64,000 nucleotides of DNA from Torreya grandis (Eukaryota; Streptophyta; Pinopsida; Cupressales; Taxaceae). Positions 35,901-47,018 of the stretch are shown here, piece after piece. Positions within the stretch are counted from its first letter, which is position 1; each line of letters begins with the position of its first letter. The stretch covers positions 1,011,001 through 1,075,000 of the forward strand of contig JARHVA010003263.1 of NCBI GenBank assembly GCA_037957365.1, given 5' to 3'. A program made the translations under genes and the position numbers. The notes beneath the pieces were generated by a model. The model was given only the letters and a program-made list of their open reading frames with translations, did no database searches and had not been told where the DNA came from.

Positions 35901-36599
35901 TTTTACAAGTCCTCTTGAAAACTAGGGGAGAATTTTTCTTTAGTATAGGGTCCTAATTCTAAATGCTAGCTGAGATCATAAATTTGAAAATGATGTCTCC
36001 AATCACAATGATTTCGAGGCAAAAACCCCAAATCTCTTACCACAATGTATAACCATGCTTAAAATTATACTTCTACCTAATTATGCCAATTATGCCAAGG
36101 AGACATGGGATAAAGAAGAATAGGCAGTCTAAATCTCATGCCAATCCAAACATCTGACCTTCCTTCCAGGAGCTGAGTGATAATATAAGCAAGCACCCTA
36201 GCTCTCTGGAGTCGCTAATTAATGGTGATGGCAGACATAACTTCCCTATGTTTTAAAGAAATAGGTAAAGTCTCCCATCTATCCATACTTTCATTGATAG
36301 AATTGGAGGAACATTGGCTGATAAAAGATTAGAAGGCTGCTACATTTTTTCTTAACAACTCATGATATTTATTTTTCATGTACATGTGACACAAAGGATG
36401 GAAGGCATCAATAAGTTTGTGAGCTTCTAGAAACTATGGCCTTATACATAAGCTTGTAGTATTTTGTAGTTCTGGGAATTGATTATGTGCTTTATCCCAA
36501 GAAATTTGATTTCTCATAGTGGAAAGGAAAGCATGTAATTATGTTTCTCCCACAAACAAATTAACCAAAAATCTAGAATGGTGTCTTAATAACATGTTA

Positions 36600-38501
36600 C
36601 AAAGATAAAACTCACAAATTTGATCTTGTCTTTCTATAGTGCTTTTAATAAATTCATCCATGAACATGTGTTCATCTTCAATGACATGGGGGAAACCAAG
36701 AGAAATCGATTACATTTTCCATTTGTAAAACTATTCATGAAGAAATTAAACATATATAGAAGAAGGTTTTTTGCAAGATAATAATTTCAAAAAAAATTGA
36801 ATATAAGTTTGAGCTTGATGCAACTGTTGTTGAGACTCTATTTTGAGTTTGGTATTCTCTGCTTCCAAATTCTTAATCTTGTTTTGAACTTTCTTCCAGA
36901 TGGAAATAATCTCATGAAGGGGTAAAGGAAAAGAAGGAATAGCCCTTGTGGGTCCTTCATTCTATACAACTATCTCCCTTGTTTCCCTATTCATAGCTTG
37001 TATGGCATCTTGAAACTCAGCATTCTAAGTTGTTAGTTCCTATATGTGAGTATTTCATTTACAAAGCAATGCATTATTACCAGCAATAGAGTGTTGTAGA
37101 TTATCAATTTGAGCATCCTTTCTAGCAATAAAATTTTGTATATTATCAATTTGATCATCCTTATTTGCAAAGGAATTTTGTAAGGTGTTAATTTCATGAG
37201 ATTGTGAGAATAATTGATTATGAATTCTAGTTTGTTTAGTATTAAATATTATTATAGTCACTATCTATGCTCAAACCTGGGCAATAAAACCTTCATATCA
37301 TTGTTCTAAACTAGAAATGGTTTGGTCCTTACCTTGCAAGGTCAACAAAAAAAATCCAGCTCTACTTGTTATTGTTGAATAGTTTCTTCATGTCATGATA
37401 GGGTCATAGCATGCTACAAATATTTGTCTCCATGAACATGATGAGGAGAAGATGAATATTTTTATATAGGTGTAACTTTACCCCTGCCAACTATGGAAGG
37501 TAAGGGTCTTTCTTCTTCAACTGTAATCTCTTGTGCATGGGTTTGTGTTTCTTCAACTGTCTGTTCAACATCTATAATTTTTATGGGAGAACTTAAACTC
37601 TCCAAAATTTTAGCTGCTTGTACCTTGATTTCTTCTTCCACCTAGAGAGTCAACCAATGACTTCATTGAGGTTTGACATATGGAGTAGGGTTTTCTGATG
37701 AAACCCTCATTTTCCTTTTTAACCTCCATCACAACATCTTTGAAGCTACATGTACCGAAGATGGACCTTACTCTGTTCTTACTGTCATGGGAGGAGAAAC
37801 AAGACATTGTGATTTATCACCAAAAATTTTGAGTGAATTTCACAAAAATGAAAACCAAGCTTTCTCACCCTTTGGTTTCTTCAGGAAATGGTGCCAACAA
37901 GTGAGATGAATTAAACCATGATGTTTAATTGACCCAATGCCCCATTTTAATTTCTAAACTACATTATGGATATCACTATGAATAAAAAAAGGTAGGTTTA
38001 CCTAGCACTTAGGTTTGGTGGCTCCTTTCTTTAGGTGAATGAGAAATCACCTAGTTTTACCCCCAACTACAATGAACTATCCATCACAAGTGAGGTATTT
38101 TATGACCCAATATGATACATTATGTAATGGAGGTGGAAGACTATCCTGAATTATTCCTCTGGTCATGTGTTATGGAGTTTTGGCCAACTTAAGATGGGGT
38201 TCATTGCCATCAATGAACATTTGAATCATATCAATAAAACTCAATTTATTACTAACAACCATTCCTTCTTTAGGAATACCTGAAGTTCATTGATAACTAA
38301 GGAATCAGTAGGAATATGTTCACCCTAGACTACAATATGATATTCATCATTTTTTTTAAACTCTTGAATAATTTTTTATTGAAAAGTCTGGAATGTCTTC
38401 AAGAAATTGATCCATCCTATGGTTTCAAAAACAACCCTAGTAAATTCATCTTGTAAAAAAAATTCTTTTGACTTCAGTTTACTTTTCTTCTTACCTTCCA
38501 T
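36600..38501 (-). pseudogene. extra 3' ORF of the Athila-like element, coiled-coil, function unknown
   Basis: Starts at ATG 38501 with MEGKKKSKLKSKEFFLQDEF, then TRVVFETIGWINFLKTFQTF and, past TAA/TAG codons, EHIPTDSLVINELQ. A later part (37261-37055) has heptad-like copies of KDAQIDNLQHSIAG and KDDQIDNIQNFIAR, a likely coiled coil. It sits between integrase and 3' LTR, the place where Athila elements carry an additional, sometimes envelope-like, ORF. I see no signal peptide or membrane anchor, so I do not call it an envelope. The right-hand start is well supported; the 3' limit is approximate. Stops are mostly TAA/TAG at probable Gln codons. Confidence 0.6.
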
Positions 38502-38519
38502 ATTTTTAGTTGTTCATAG

Positions 38520-39229
38520 TATTCTCAAAAACTTTCTTGCACAATGCAAAATTTGAGTTAACCACATAGAGTACTAAGTAGGGCAAAGAAGTTGGGATAT
38601 GATGCAGCAATGAATAGCAAATAAAGGGGTATCATGAAATTATAGTAGAAATGATGGCCAAGCACTTTGGATCAAAAAAAATTTTAATAAGGGAGTATTT
38701 TTTGGGTTCAACATTAATGATGTGGCATTAGAGATTGTACTTGATGGCATTTAAAATGATATTTGCAATTATTTCTATATTAGGACTTATCTTTTTGAAA
38801 ATATTTTTAGAATAACCCCACATCAAACCTTAAAATTCAAAAATAGTACCAACTTTAGTCACATTCACATGGCATCAAAGGAACTTATCCATATTTATAA
38901 ATGTTATCTTCTTAATGATCATACATGTAAAACATAAAATAGAAAATGTCTAACATGTTGGGAAACAATTACAATTGTACCTCTATTTTAAGGATCCATG
39001 CTTATCTCCTAAAGTTGTCATGTGTCTTTCAAGGATAAATAATTTTGAGAAGATAAGTTAGTTGATAAGACAAAATTTCATGTTTATTGTAGAAATTTCA
39101 TCTCAAAAGTGTCATTTCTAGTTTTCACTTTTTAGTATTTTTTTTATATATTTTTTATACTTTTTATATTTTTTCATTTTTATATATTTTTTATATATTG
39201 AATTTTTGAAGGAAGTAGAACCTCAATTT
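38520..39229. other. spacer with T/A low-complexity tract
   Basis: No gene. At 39122-39205 the plus strand is made of T runs alternating with TATATA blocks. It lies between the extra ORF and the integrase end of the Athila-like element. Confidence 0.6.
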
Positions 39230-40590
39230 GTTGGTTTTCAGTACTCCCCCTTATTGGATGTCTGTTACAAAGATCATTCAGCCTTAGTGAAAGAACCAGG
39301 TTCTTCCATAAGGTCAAATTGGTCTTGATTCTATTCAATGAATTATTCCCTACTAAGAGGTCTTATATATACTTTAAGTATGTGACCATTGACCAAAAGT
39401 GTCCTTTGGTCACCATAAATTGGTTGAATTTGGATAGAGCCATTACTGTGAATAATTTTGATCAGGTATGGCCCCAACCATCTTGTCCTAAGTTTATCTT
39501 TAAAATGTTAGAATTTGGAATCAAATAGAAGCACCCAATCACCTTCTTGAAACTATTTTTCTCTAATATGAGTATCATGCCACTATTTTTGTTACTTCTA
39601 TATCATGTTGGTTTGAGTGAGTGCATCCATTCTTAGTTCATCCAACCCATTCAGTTGCATGATTCTTTCTTTCTATGCTTCATCAAGATTAATTCCCATA
39701 TCAATTATTGTCTTTAGGGTGTATAGTTCAAACTCTATTAGCAATAAAGATTTATTTCCAAACATAAGTTCATATGGGGAGAATCATGTGGTAGTCTTCC
39801 ATGTTATATTATATGCCCAAACTACTTCAGGTACTCTATCTACCCAATATTTATTACTACTATTCATTATTTGGGTCAGAATGTTTTCAATATCTCAGTT
39901 GGTGACCTCCACTTACTCATTAGTTTTGGGGTAATATGGTGAGGATTTTTGGTGATTGATTTGGTTTAGTTATATAAAAGCCTTGATCATGTTAGACATG
40001 AATTGAGGCCCTTAATCAGAAATAATAGATGTAGGATCTCTAAATCGCAACATGATCCTATGATATAATAAAACAACAACCATTTCTTCTTGAGCAAAGG
40101 TGAGTGCCTGCACTTTAACCCAAGTAGTAACATAATTAGTACATATTAATAAATAATATTTTCCTTGAGATGATGGGTTGATTGGTCTAAAAAAATCCAA
40201 ACCCCATTTCTTGAATGGTTCTAAAACTATTTGAGGATGGAGAGGCATTTCTGAGGATAAAATAGGCTTACCCATCCTTTAGCAAGGATCACATTGCCAT
40301 ACAAACCTTTTTGTAGTCTTATAAATAAATGACCAATAATAACCTACACCAATAATCTTATGAATGGTTTTTTTTGTTGAATAATGTGCTCCTCCTAGTT
40401 CACTATGGCATGCTCTTGTGATGTTAAATACTTCATCTTCTCTGACACACCTGAGAAGTACATGATCAAGTCCAGTTTTAAATAACATGCCTTTAAACCA
40501 TTTGAAATGAGAACTAGCTCTAATCAAACAATTTTTCTCTTTAGAAGTAAAAGAATGAGGAAAATTCCATGTTTCCAAGTAATTTAGCAT
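39230..40590 (-). pseudogene. integrase of the Athila-like element
   Basis: Open segment 40590-40279 has the zinc-binding part: LLRCVREDEVFNITRACHSE, GGAHYSTKKTIHKI, GYYWSFIYK, WQCDPC. Segment 40275-40012 has the core: PFKKWGLDFFRPINPSS and YYLLICTNYVTTWV, where the first catalytic Asp is Asn, then DPTSIISD with the second Asp kept. After a TAG the frame goes on: SPYYPKTNE, VEVTN with the third catalytic Glu kept (~39915), YWVDRVPEVVWAYNI, SPYELMFGNKSLLLIE, then GDWVLLFDSKF and TRWLGPYLI (the GPY/F module, ~39440). A single Asp-to-Asn change and a few stops inactivate it. Confidence 0.92.
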
Positions 40591-40629
40591 GTTTGCAAAC
40601 CATGAGGAGTATGTAGATATAGAAAAGAA

Positions 40630-41090
40630 CTATTCATCTGGAAAAGAATCCTCCAAAGGTTTATCTTCATCTGTAGTGATCAATCTAGATAAAAATTTAG
40701 CAACAACATTATACTTTCCAGGTTTGTATATAATTATAATGTCAAATTCTTGCAACAATAGTACCCACCTAATAATTCTACCACCTACTATTGGTTTATT
40801 CATTAAGTATTTAATAGTTGTATGGTTTGTATACACATATACCTGATAACCAATAATGTATTGTCTAAACTTGTTTATGTCATAAACAACAACAATAAAC
40901 TATTTTTATGTGATAGTGTAGTTTTTCTTTGTGAGTAAGATTCTTATTGATATAATAAATGGCATATATTTTTCCTTCCCCATCTCTTTGTCCTAGAACT
41001 ACCCCTAGTGCATTATTGGAAACATCAATATAAATATAAAAAGGTTATTCTCAATTAGGTCCTTTCAAAATTGGAGAAATCATAAGTTTG
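40630..41090 (-). pseudogene. RNase H of the Athila-like element
   Basis: Segment 40836-40630 reads MYTNHTTIKYLMNKPIVGGR, IRWVLLLQEFDI, YKPGKYNVVAKFLSRL (family: VYTDHAALKYL, RWILLLQEFDI, KGxxNVVADHLSR). The Asp of YTDH is Asn and that of VADHLSR is Lys. Upstream segments toward 41090 are broken by stops. No second RNase H is present between this and integrase. Confidence 0.85.
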
Positions 41091-41099
41091 TTTTTTAAT

Positions 41100-41990
41100 A
41101 TTTCAAATGCTTCTTAACATTTATCATTCTATACAAATTCACTGTCTTTTCTTAGCAAAGAAAACATAGGTGCAACTATTTTGATAAAGTCTTCAATAAA
41201 TCTTTTGTAATATCCTGCATGACTAAAAAAAAATGACATCTATTTGTGTTTGAGGAATGGGGAGACTATAAACTACCTCAATATTCTCAGGATCCACTTT
41301 TATTCCTTGAAAAGAGATATGATGTCTTAAGACTATCCCTTCATTAGCCATTATTACACACTTTTCATGACTCAAGGATACTTGGTGTTACTCACATCTG
41401 GTGAGAACTTTATCTAAATTGCTCAAGGCATCATAAAATTTATTTCCATAGATAGTGAATTCATCCATGTATACTTCCACAGAATCATGTAAGATCAAAA
41501 AATATGGCTAACACTACTCTCTGAAAGGTACTAGGTGCATTGCATAATCTAAAAGGAAGGATTGTATAAGAAAATGTTCCCTCAAGGAAGGCAAATATAG
41601 TTTTTTCTTAATATTCAGAGGCTATTCTGATTTGATTGTATCCACTGAACCCATCTAAGAAAGAAAAGTATTATTTTCTTGTCAAGTTATCTAAAACTTG
41701 ATCAATAAAAGGCAAAGGAAAGTAATCTCTCGTATCAGCTTAATTCAATTCTCTATAATATATGCAAACTCTCCATTTCTCATTATTCTTAGGTACAATA
41801 ACTAGAGGCGAAACCCATTGACTATATGATATGGGGTAAATAAAACCAACTTCCAATAGTTTTTCTATCTCTATTTTTATAATTTCTTTCAACACTGGGT
41901 CAATTTTTCATTGTGCTTATCTAACTAGTATAACAACTTTAGTTTAAATGTGATGGGTACAGACACTAGGATGTATTCCTTTCATATCAC
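41100..41990 (-). pseudogene. reverse transcriptase of the Athila-like element
   Basis: The palm reads FSFLDGFSGYNQIRIASEY (~41665), LEGTFSYTILPFRLCNAPST with FQRVVLAIF (~41580-41510), and VYMDEFTIYGN (~41470), where Athila-type enzymes have the F/YMDD-F-x-x-(F/Y)G box; here the second Asp is Glu. Downstream come HEKCVIMANEGIVL, GIKVDPENIEVVYSLPIPQ (~41250). Stops and small frameshifts interrupt it. The LCNAPxTFQR motif separates it from the LKNVGxTYQ type of the two Tat elements in this window. Confidence 0.88.
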
Positions 41991-42496
41991 TATAATCCTA
42001 AGTGAAGGACTTTTTGTGTCATATCAATACATCAAATACTTTACTTTCTTGTTGATGAATTAACCAGCTATTGGTATTCAATAGTTTATCAAGATGAATT
42101 GAAATTTGTTTAGTACCTGGAATGATGGAATTTGACTTATTGTATTCACTCATCAAATCATTAAATGGACATTTATGTGGTAGTATCATGTGGAGAGTAG
42201 ATTGGTTAGTGCACAATGAAAAGTATTTAAAAATGAATTACGCTCCTCTTGAGCCCAGTCAACTATGACTTGTTGGATATCTTACAGACCAGATAACATG
42301 TTTGGGGAACTTATGACATTATCTTGGTTCTCAGTAGTGAAGTTAAATTCTTCCCATTCATGATTGTTCATATTCAGAGCTAAGCTATCAGTCTTCAGAG
42401 TTAGGTTGTCAAATTTCAGAACTAGGTTATCTTGTTCCAAATCTTATGTTATTTGTTCCTCAAACTCTTGGACATATTATTTTATATTAACCATGA

Positions 42497-42920
42497 CTAA
42501 GGAAGACACACTATTCTAAAATTTTTTAAGTTGATCCACCCATATATACTCAAAAAATCCATTGAAGGTCTAATAGGTTGATAAAAAGATACTTGTTTAG
42601 CATGTATTCCATTGGTAATGGTCATATTACCAGATCTATAGTCAATTCGTGATGTGACTATAACTAACCAAGGTCTTACAATATTAATTATATGCTTTAA
42701 ATTTATGGGTTTAGGTTGAAGTATCATGAAATATATAAGGTATTCCCAATATTCTATGGTGACTAGAACATTTTTTATGGTTTTTTCAGATGCAGTAGTA
42801 GATTGATCTGTCATTTGTAAAATTATAGTGGTAGGTTAGAACCCTATGAGGGATAAATATTTTACTATTTTGACAATCATTATGTTGATGGTAGTACCCA
42901 AATCTACAAGCACATTTGGT
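42497..42920 (-). pseudogene. aspartic protease of the Athila-like element
   Basis: Active-site stretch VLVDLGTTINIM at ~42915-42880 (plant gypsy proteases often read VLIDLGAS here), then MTDQSTTASEKTIKNVLVTI (42814 onward), PWLVIVTSRIDYRSGNMTI near 42650 (family: GRPFLATxxALIDVxxGxLTL). The order catalytic Asp, core, then second-half motif is intact. The segment from 42814 to 42497 is open, with a stop between it and the active site. Confidence 0.8.
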
Positions 42921-43879
42921 ATGGACTTGTTCTCAATTATCATAGTCATCACGAGACTACCATGGTCTTTATATTTGGGAACAAGTATGTTTCCTATTAG
43001 TAAATTAGTAATTTTTCCAGTTACCTAAAATGTTTTAGGATAATATTTCTTTCTACCTAGTTCTTTGATGCACAATTCTTTAATTATTTGATTCAATTCA
43101 AGAATATCCTTAATTGATCTTAACAATGAAATTTATATCTTCATCTCTCTTAATCCTTGTACTAATTTAGAATCCTCCCTAAGTTTTTCTTCCTTAAGTC
43201 TCTCAAGAAATGGAACAATAGGGGGATCTTGAATTGTGGTTGGTGTGATTGGAGTTGTGGTGGCTTCTATCTTATCTTCATTTGGTTCTTGGAATATAGG
43301 TGACTCAGGAGTGTTTTCATCATTGAGAATTTTAGTTATGGTAATGGGTGAATCTCCTACTACCTTTCATGACCTGAGTTGAACATTATTACACTTAGTT
43401 GAACCACTTGTAACACTACTTTCTTGGTCATCTCCATAAATAAGTGTGTTTTGCTTATTCTTAGGATTTACCACTAGTTGGGTAGGTAATTATGGTTGGT
43501 TAACCTCCTGCTCAATTGGTAGTGGCTGAGGTTATGAAGGAATCAAAACCTTCTATAGAGGAAACATACTCTGCATTTGATTATGAGACCATTGTTGATT
43601 TGGCCATTGAGGTGGTGACTTCTATATCCAATGTGGTTGTTGGTTTTATTATTGTGTCCAGGGCTATGAAGGATTCTAAGATGTCCCCCACATTAGTTGC
43701 ATTCATTCTTAAGTACCCCATGGTTTTGGTTGTGTTAGTGGTCCCCACATGTGTGGTATGACTTGTCCAACCCATGGTGTCATCCATGGATTGTGGGAAA
43801 ATCATGGACCAAATTGATTTTGAGGTTGGGAGTATTGGCTTCCTTATTTTTGAATAAATTTCACTTCCTCAACTATATG

Positions 43880-44790
43880 CACTACTTGTTTTACCTAGTT
43901 TCTCATGGTAGGAAGATGATTACAATTCTTGGTGTCATGGTCTAGGTCACAAATACCACATACCTCTATTTTATCTAAAGGACAATATTTAACAAATGTT
44001 TAAGCCTACATCTAAGATAATATATTGACAATTATTCAGCATTGGTGGCATTGATCTTTTCTTTGATATCATCTAATATAGATGTTAATTGTACTAGAAT
44101 ATCTATTTTTAAATTAGCAAATTTTTCCATTAATTGGCTAACTTCAGTGATTTTTCTAATTGTGATTTCCTTATGCTAGGTCTTGTCCTAGAATAATTAG
44201 TACATAATGCTAAAATATGATAAAAGGTTAATTTGCCAATGTCACCCTTTCCCGTTAGGTTCAAATCATCACGTGCATCATCATCTAGGCCTTTAAGAAA
44301 GACCATCTTGATGATCTCCTCTGTGAATTCGTAACTAACCCATTTATGGGAAAATATAAACCTATCAAGGTAATCTTCTAAGGTTTCATCTTAATTTTGT
44401 TTTATCATGAAAAATCTTCCTTTCATTCTCTAAATATACAATAATCATAATATTTATCAAGAAATGCATTTTCCATTTCTTCTTAAGTACTTATAGAATT
44501 AACCTCAAGGCTCATGAACCATGTCATGGTTGCATCCTTAAGTGTAGATGGGAATAACTTAACTTATGATTGTTAGTGACATAGTCATATATTTGGTCGA
44601 GAACCTAAAACTCAAACAGGAACTGATTTGGATCCTCTAAGTATTTACCTCTAAAGGTAGGTAAAATAGATGGTGAGATATTTTTCATGGAGGTTCTATC
44701 ATCAAAACTCAAGCTAATTGGATAGAAAAAAAATTTGTCTTGTTGAGGCTATCTATCAAATTTTTTTACATGTGCATGATTATCTCCCAT
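43880..44790 (-). pseudogene. Gag of the Athila-like element
   Basis: A good start is ATG 44790, MGDNHAHVKKFDR, then LSFDDRTSMKN, PTFRGKYLEDPNQFLFEFQV (~44650-44590), TWFMSLEVNSIST (~44520), FLDKYYDYCIF (~44450), EEIIKMVFLKGLDDDARDDL (~44310-44250) and LTFYHILALCTNYSR (~44225). The zinc knuckle CGICDLDHDTKNC (~43950-43910), of the form CX2CX3HX4C, follows. Gag forms the RNA-packaging particle. TGA/TAG/TAA codons interrupt it. Downstream, to the protease at ~42.9 kb, coding is weak. Confidence 0.85.
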
Positions 44791-45311
44791 ATTTTCTTCT
44801 CAACTTTAGTTATCAATCCAATCCAAGTTATCTTCTTGGGTTCTCAACCTATGATCTACTAACTCAGGAGGGGAATTTTCATTGGTGCTTAGATCTTCTT
44901 CTTATATAGCTTGTAGATAAAATATGATTGTTCCAGAAATGGGATTCTCAAGATCAATTCTTCCTATGGGAGAAGATCACCTTAATAGAATTCTTCTGGT
45001 AGGATCTATTTGTGAGGATGAACCTTTTTTCAAGAGAGGAATCAAAAAAGTTTTGTATATGAATTTCAATTACCTTTATTTCACTTCCTAATCTTTCCAA
45101 CAAGGATAGAATCATCTCTTCTTCTTATTTTATTTGGTAGTATTTAGAGATAAACCATCCTCAAGAATCTCTTTGGCGGTTCATAAATCTAAGGAATACT
45201 TGATCATTTTTGTGTTTTTGAGGTATATGAATGTTTTTCAGGTATATGAATGTTTTTTAATTTTCTCTGTATAACTCTAATATATAATCTCACTAACACT
45301 TATTGATTAAG
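44791..45311 (-). other. 5' leader of the Athila-like element
   Basis: No coding domain. It contains a short direct duplication, gaatgttttt within aggtatatgaatgttttt (45221-45257). It lies between PBS and gag. Confidence 0.55.
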
Positions 45312-45330
45312 AGTCCCTAATAATGGCACT
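45312..45330 (-). other. decayed tRNA-Asp-type PBS of the Athila-like element
   Basis: In sense the bases after the 5' LTR read TTTTT then AGTGCCATTATTAGGGACTC. Compared with the tRNA-Asp-complementary PBS common in Athila elements (CGCCGTTGCCGGGGAC core), the 16 core positions differ only by C-to-T and G-to-A changes. The leading TGG is degraded. The match in place and pattern makes the assignment good. Confidence 0.7.
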
Positions 45331-45335
45331 AAAAA

Positions 45336-47018
45336 TGATAGGTTGTCATTATACATTTAATTTAACCAATCAATAGATTGGTGTCATTTTATACCAAGGC
45401 TATATGCAATGAGATGTTAGATATTTGAGTTAACAGTTCATTATTTAGGGGGTATTTACTTTGTTGTTGATATCTAAATCCTAAGGATAACAAATAAGAT
45501 TCTAATTCTATGTTGCAAAAAATGTAAATCTAAAATTTTTTGCTAACTAAATATCTCCTATGGCATTCCTTATTGAAAGGATTCTTCAGTTCACACCATC
45601 AACATTCATAAATTAAACATCTGGCATAAGACACTATAGTGTCCTCACTCAACTTGCCCAGCTAGGTAAGACAGTGTTGTATTCTAGAATGTGGGAATGT
45701 TGATTACCTATTGTCACCTAGACTACTTCCTGATAGATTCTAAATATGGAGATTACTCAACAAACTTTGCAATTAACTCTACTCTTATGAGAATTCAAAG
45801 ACACACTTTTCATAAAGAAAACTCACTTGCATTAAAATAAATCAAATCTTTGCATTTAATGAAAGCACACTTGCATTAAAATAAACACACTTTACATTAA
45901 AAGGGAAATAACACTTTGCATTAAAATGAAATATACATGTATACATGTAAAAATAAATACACTTTTAAACTATAAACTAGAAATACCAATTGTCCTAATC
46001 TTTAGAGAGAAATGGGCCTTTTCTCCTTCCTCATAATAGGATTAGCTTTTACTCAATAATGGAATGGAATGCTGAATTTTATCAATACTTCATTAACAAA
46101 AGGAACATATAGAAATGTTGTGAATTCTGCTACAAATTACACTTGAATGTTTTTTCTCTCTATTACCTATTTTTTATTAACATTATTCAGGAATGATAAG
46201 GAGACATGTACTTAAATAAAATCTCAATGACCATTCTTAGAATATAAAATCTGATGATTTAAACATCCAAATCCATTTATTCAAAATAGAAGATCTAGGA
46301 ATCAAATCCCATGTTTATAGGAGGTGTTGGAACCAATTCAACTAACAATAGATCGAATATAAACAACATATCTCTAAAAATATTATGTCTAGATTTAAAA
46401 AATAGAAATACATTTATATAAATATCATTTTAGACTATTACTATGAATATTAATGTCTAAAAGAAGATATCTAAAGAGAGAAAATATAGATATGTATAGC
46501 AGATATATTTGGAGTTGCTATAATAATCTATAGGGTGCAATTGGTCATCTTCATATCATAGTTAGGTGTCTTCAGAGCATGGCTAGACAAGTCTTCAGAG
46601 CTTTATCTAAATGTTTTCAAAGCTACCTAGCAGATCTTCAGAGCTTCGATGGAGCATCTTTAAATCTGCTTATGCAGATCTTTAGAGCTCAACTAAGGAT
46701 TTTCATAGTTCGTTATGTTCAATGTCAAGTCTTCAAAATTGTTGCCAAAAAAGTGTTCCCAAACTATTGATGTCTTCTCAAAACAATCCCTATATAGGGA
46801 TGTATCTCTATATATAAAACTATACTCATTTCATCCAAGTTAGAAATAAATAACAAGATAGAGAATCAATAATGTATCACATACAAACAAAAGACAATTG
46901 CACTCATTTCTTACTTAGATGGGACCTTAACTATTAAATCTAATACAATATATAACCAAGAGGAAACACTTATGGATAATTTATATGAGATATAATTAGC
47001 TATATAGAATGCTCATCA
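45336..47018 (-). repeat. 5' LTR of the Athila-like element
   Basis: 1,683 bp, collinear with 34226-35880, starts TGATAGGTTGTCATTATAC and ends GAATGCTCATCA. Contains the same internal repeat zones: GCATTAAAATAAA units (45828-45930) and CTTCAGAGC units (46570-46740). Confidence 0.92.
46560..46745 (-). repeat. GTCTTCAGAGCT-like subrepeats within the LTR
   Basis: Repeated words at roughly 20-30-bp spacing: gtcttcagagcat, gtcttcagagcttta, gttttcaaagcta, gatcttcagagcttc, gatctttagagctc, gattttcatagttc, gtcttcaaaattg. The partner LTR carries the same series at about 35438-35625. They lie in the U3 half in sense, where repeated short motifs often act as enhancers; that role is inferred. Confidence 0.6.

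Larger units (their letters stand above)
34226..47018 (-). mobile_element. Athila-like Ty3/gypsy retrotransposon, 12.8 kb, decayed
   Basis: Structure complete on the minus strand: 3' LTR 34226-35880, PPT, extra 3' ORF, integrase, RNase H, RT, protease, gag, leader, PBS, 5' LTR 45336-47018. LTRs start TGATA and end ATCA. Flanks are GACAT (34221-34225) and GACAC (47019-47023), a 4/5 target duplication. The long LTRs (~1.66-1.68 kb), an Asp-tRNA-type PBS, an RT of the LCNAPxTFQR / MD-box type, no second RNase H and an extra ORF between integrase and LTR all point to the Athila lineage. Catalytic residues are altered and there are many stops. Confidence 0.9.

Noticed and set aside
36600..38501. 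Retroviral-type envelope gene
   Set aside because: The extra ORF is in the right place but shows no signal peptide, cleavage site or membrane anchor, only coiled coil.
43516..43761. 81-codon plus-strand frame
   Set aside because: Antisense to the region between gag and protease of the Athila-like element; no motif.
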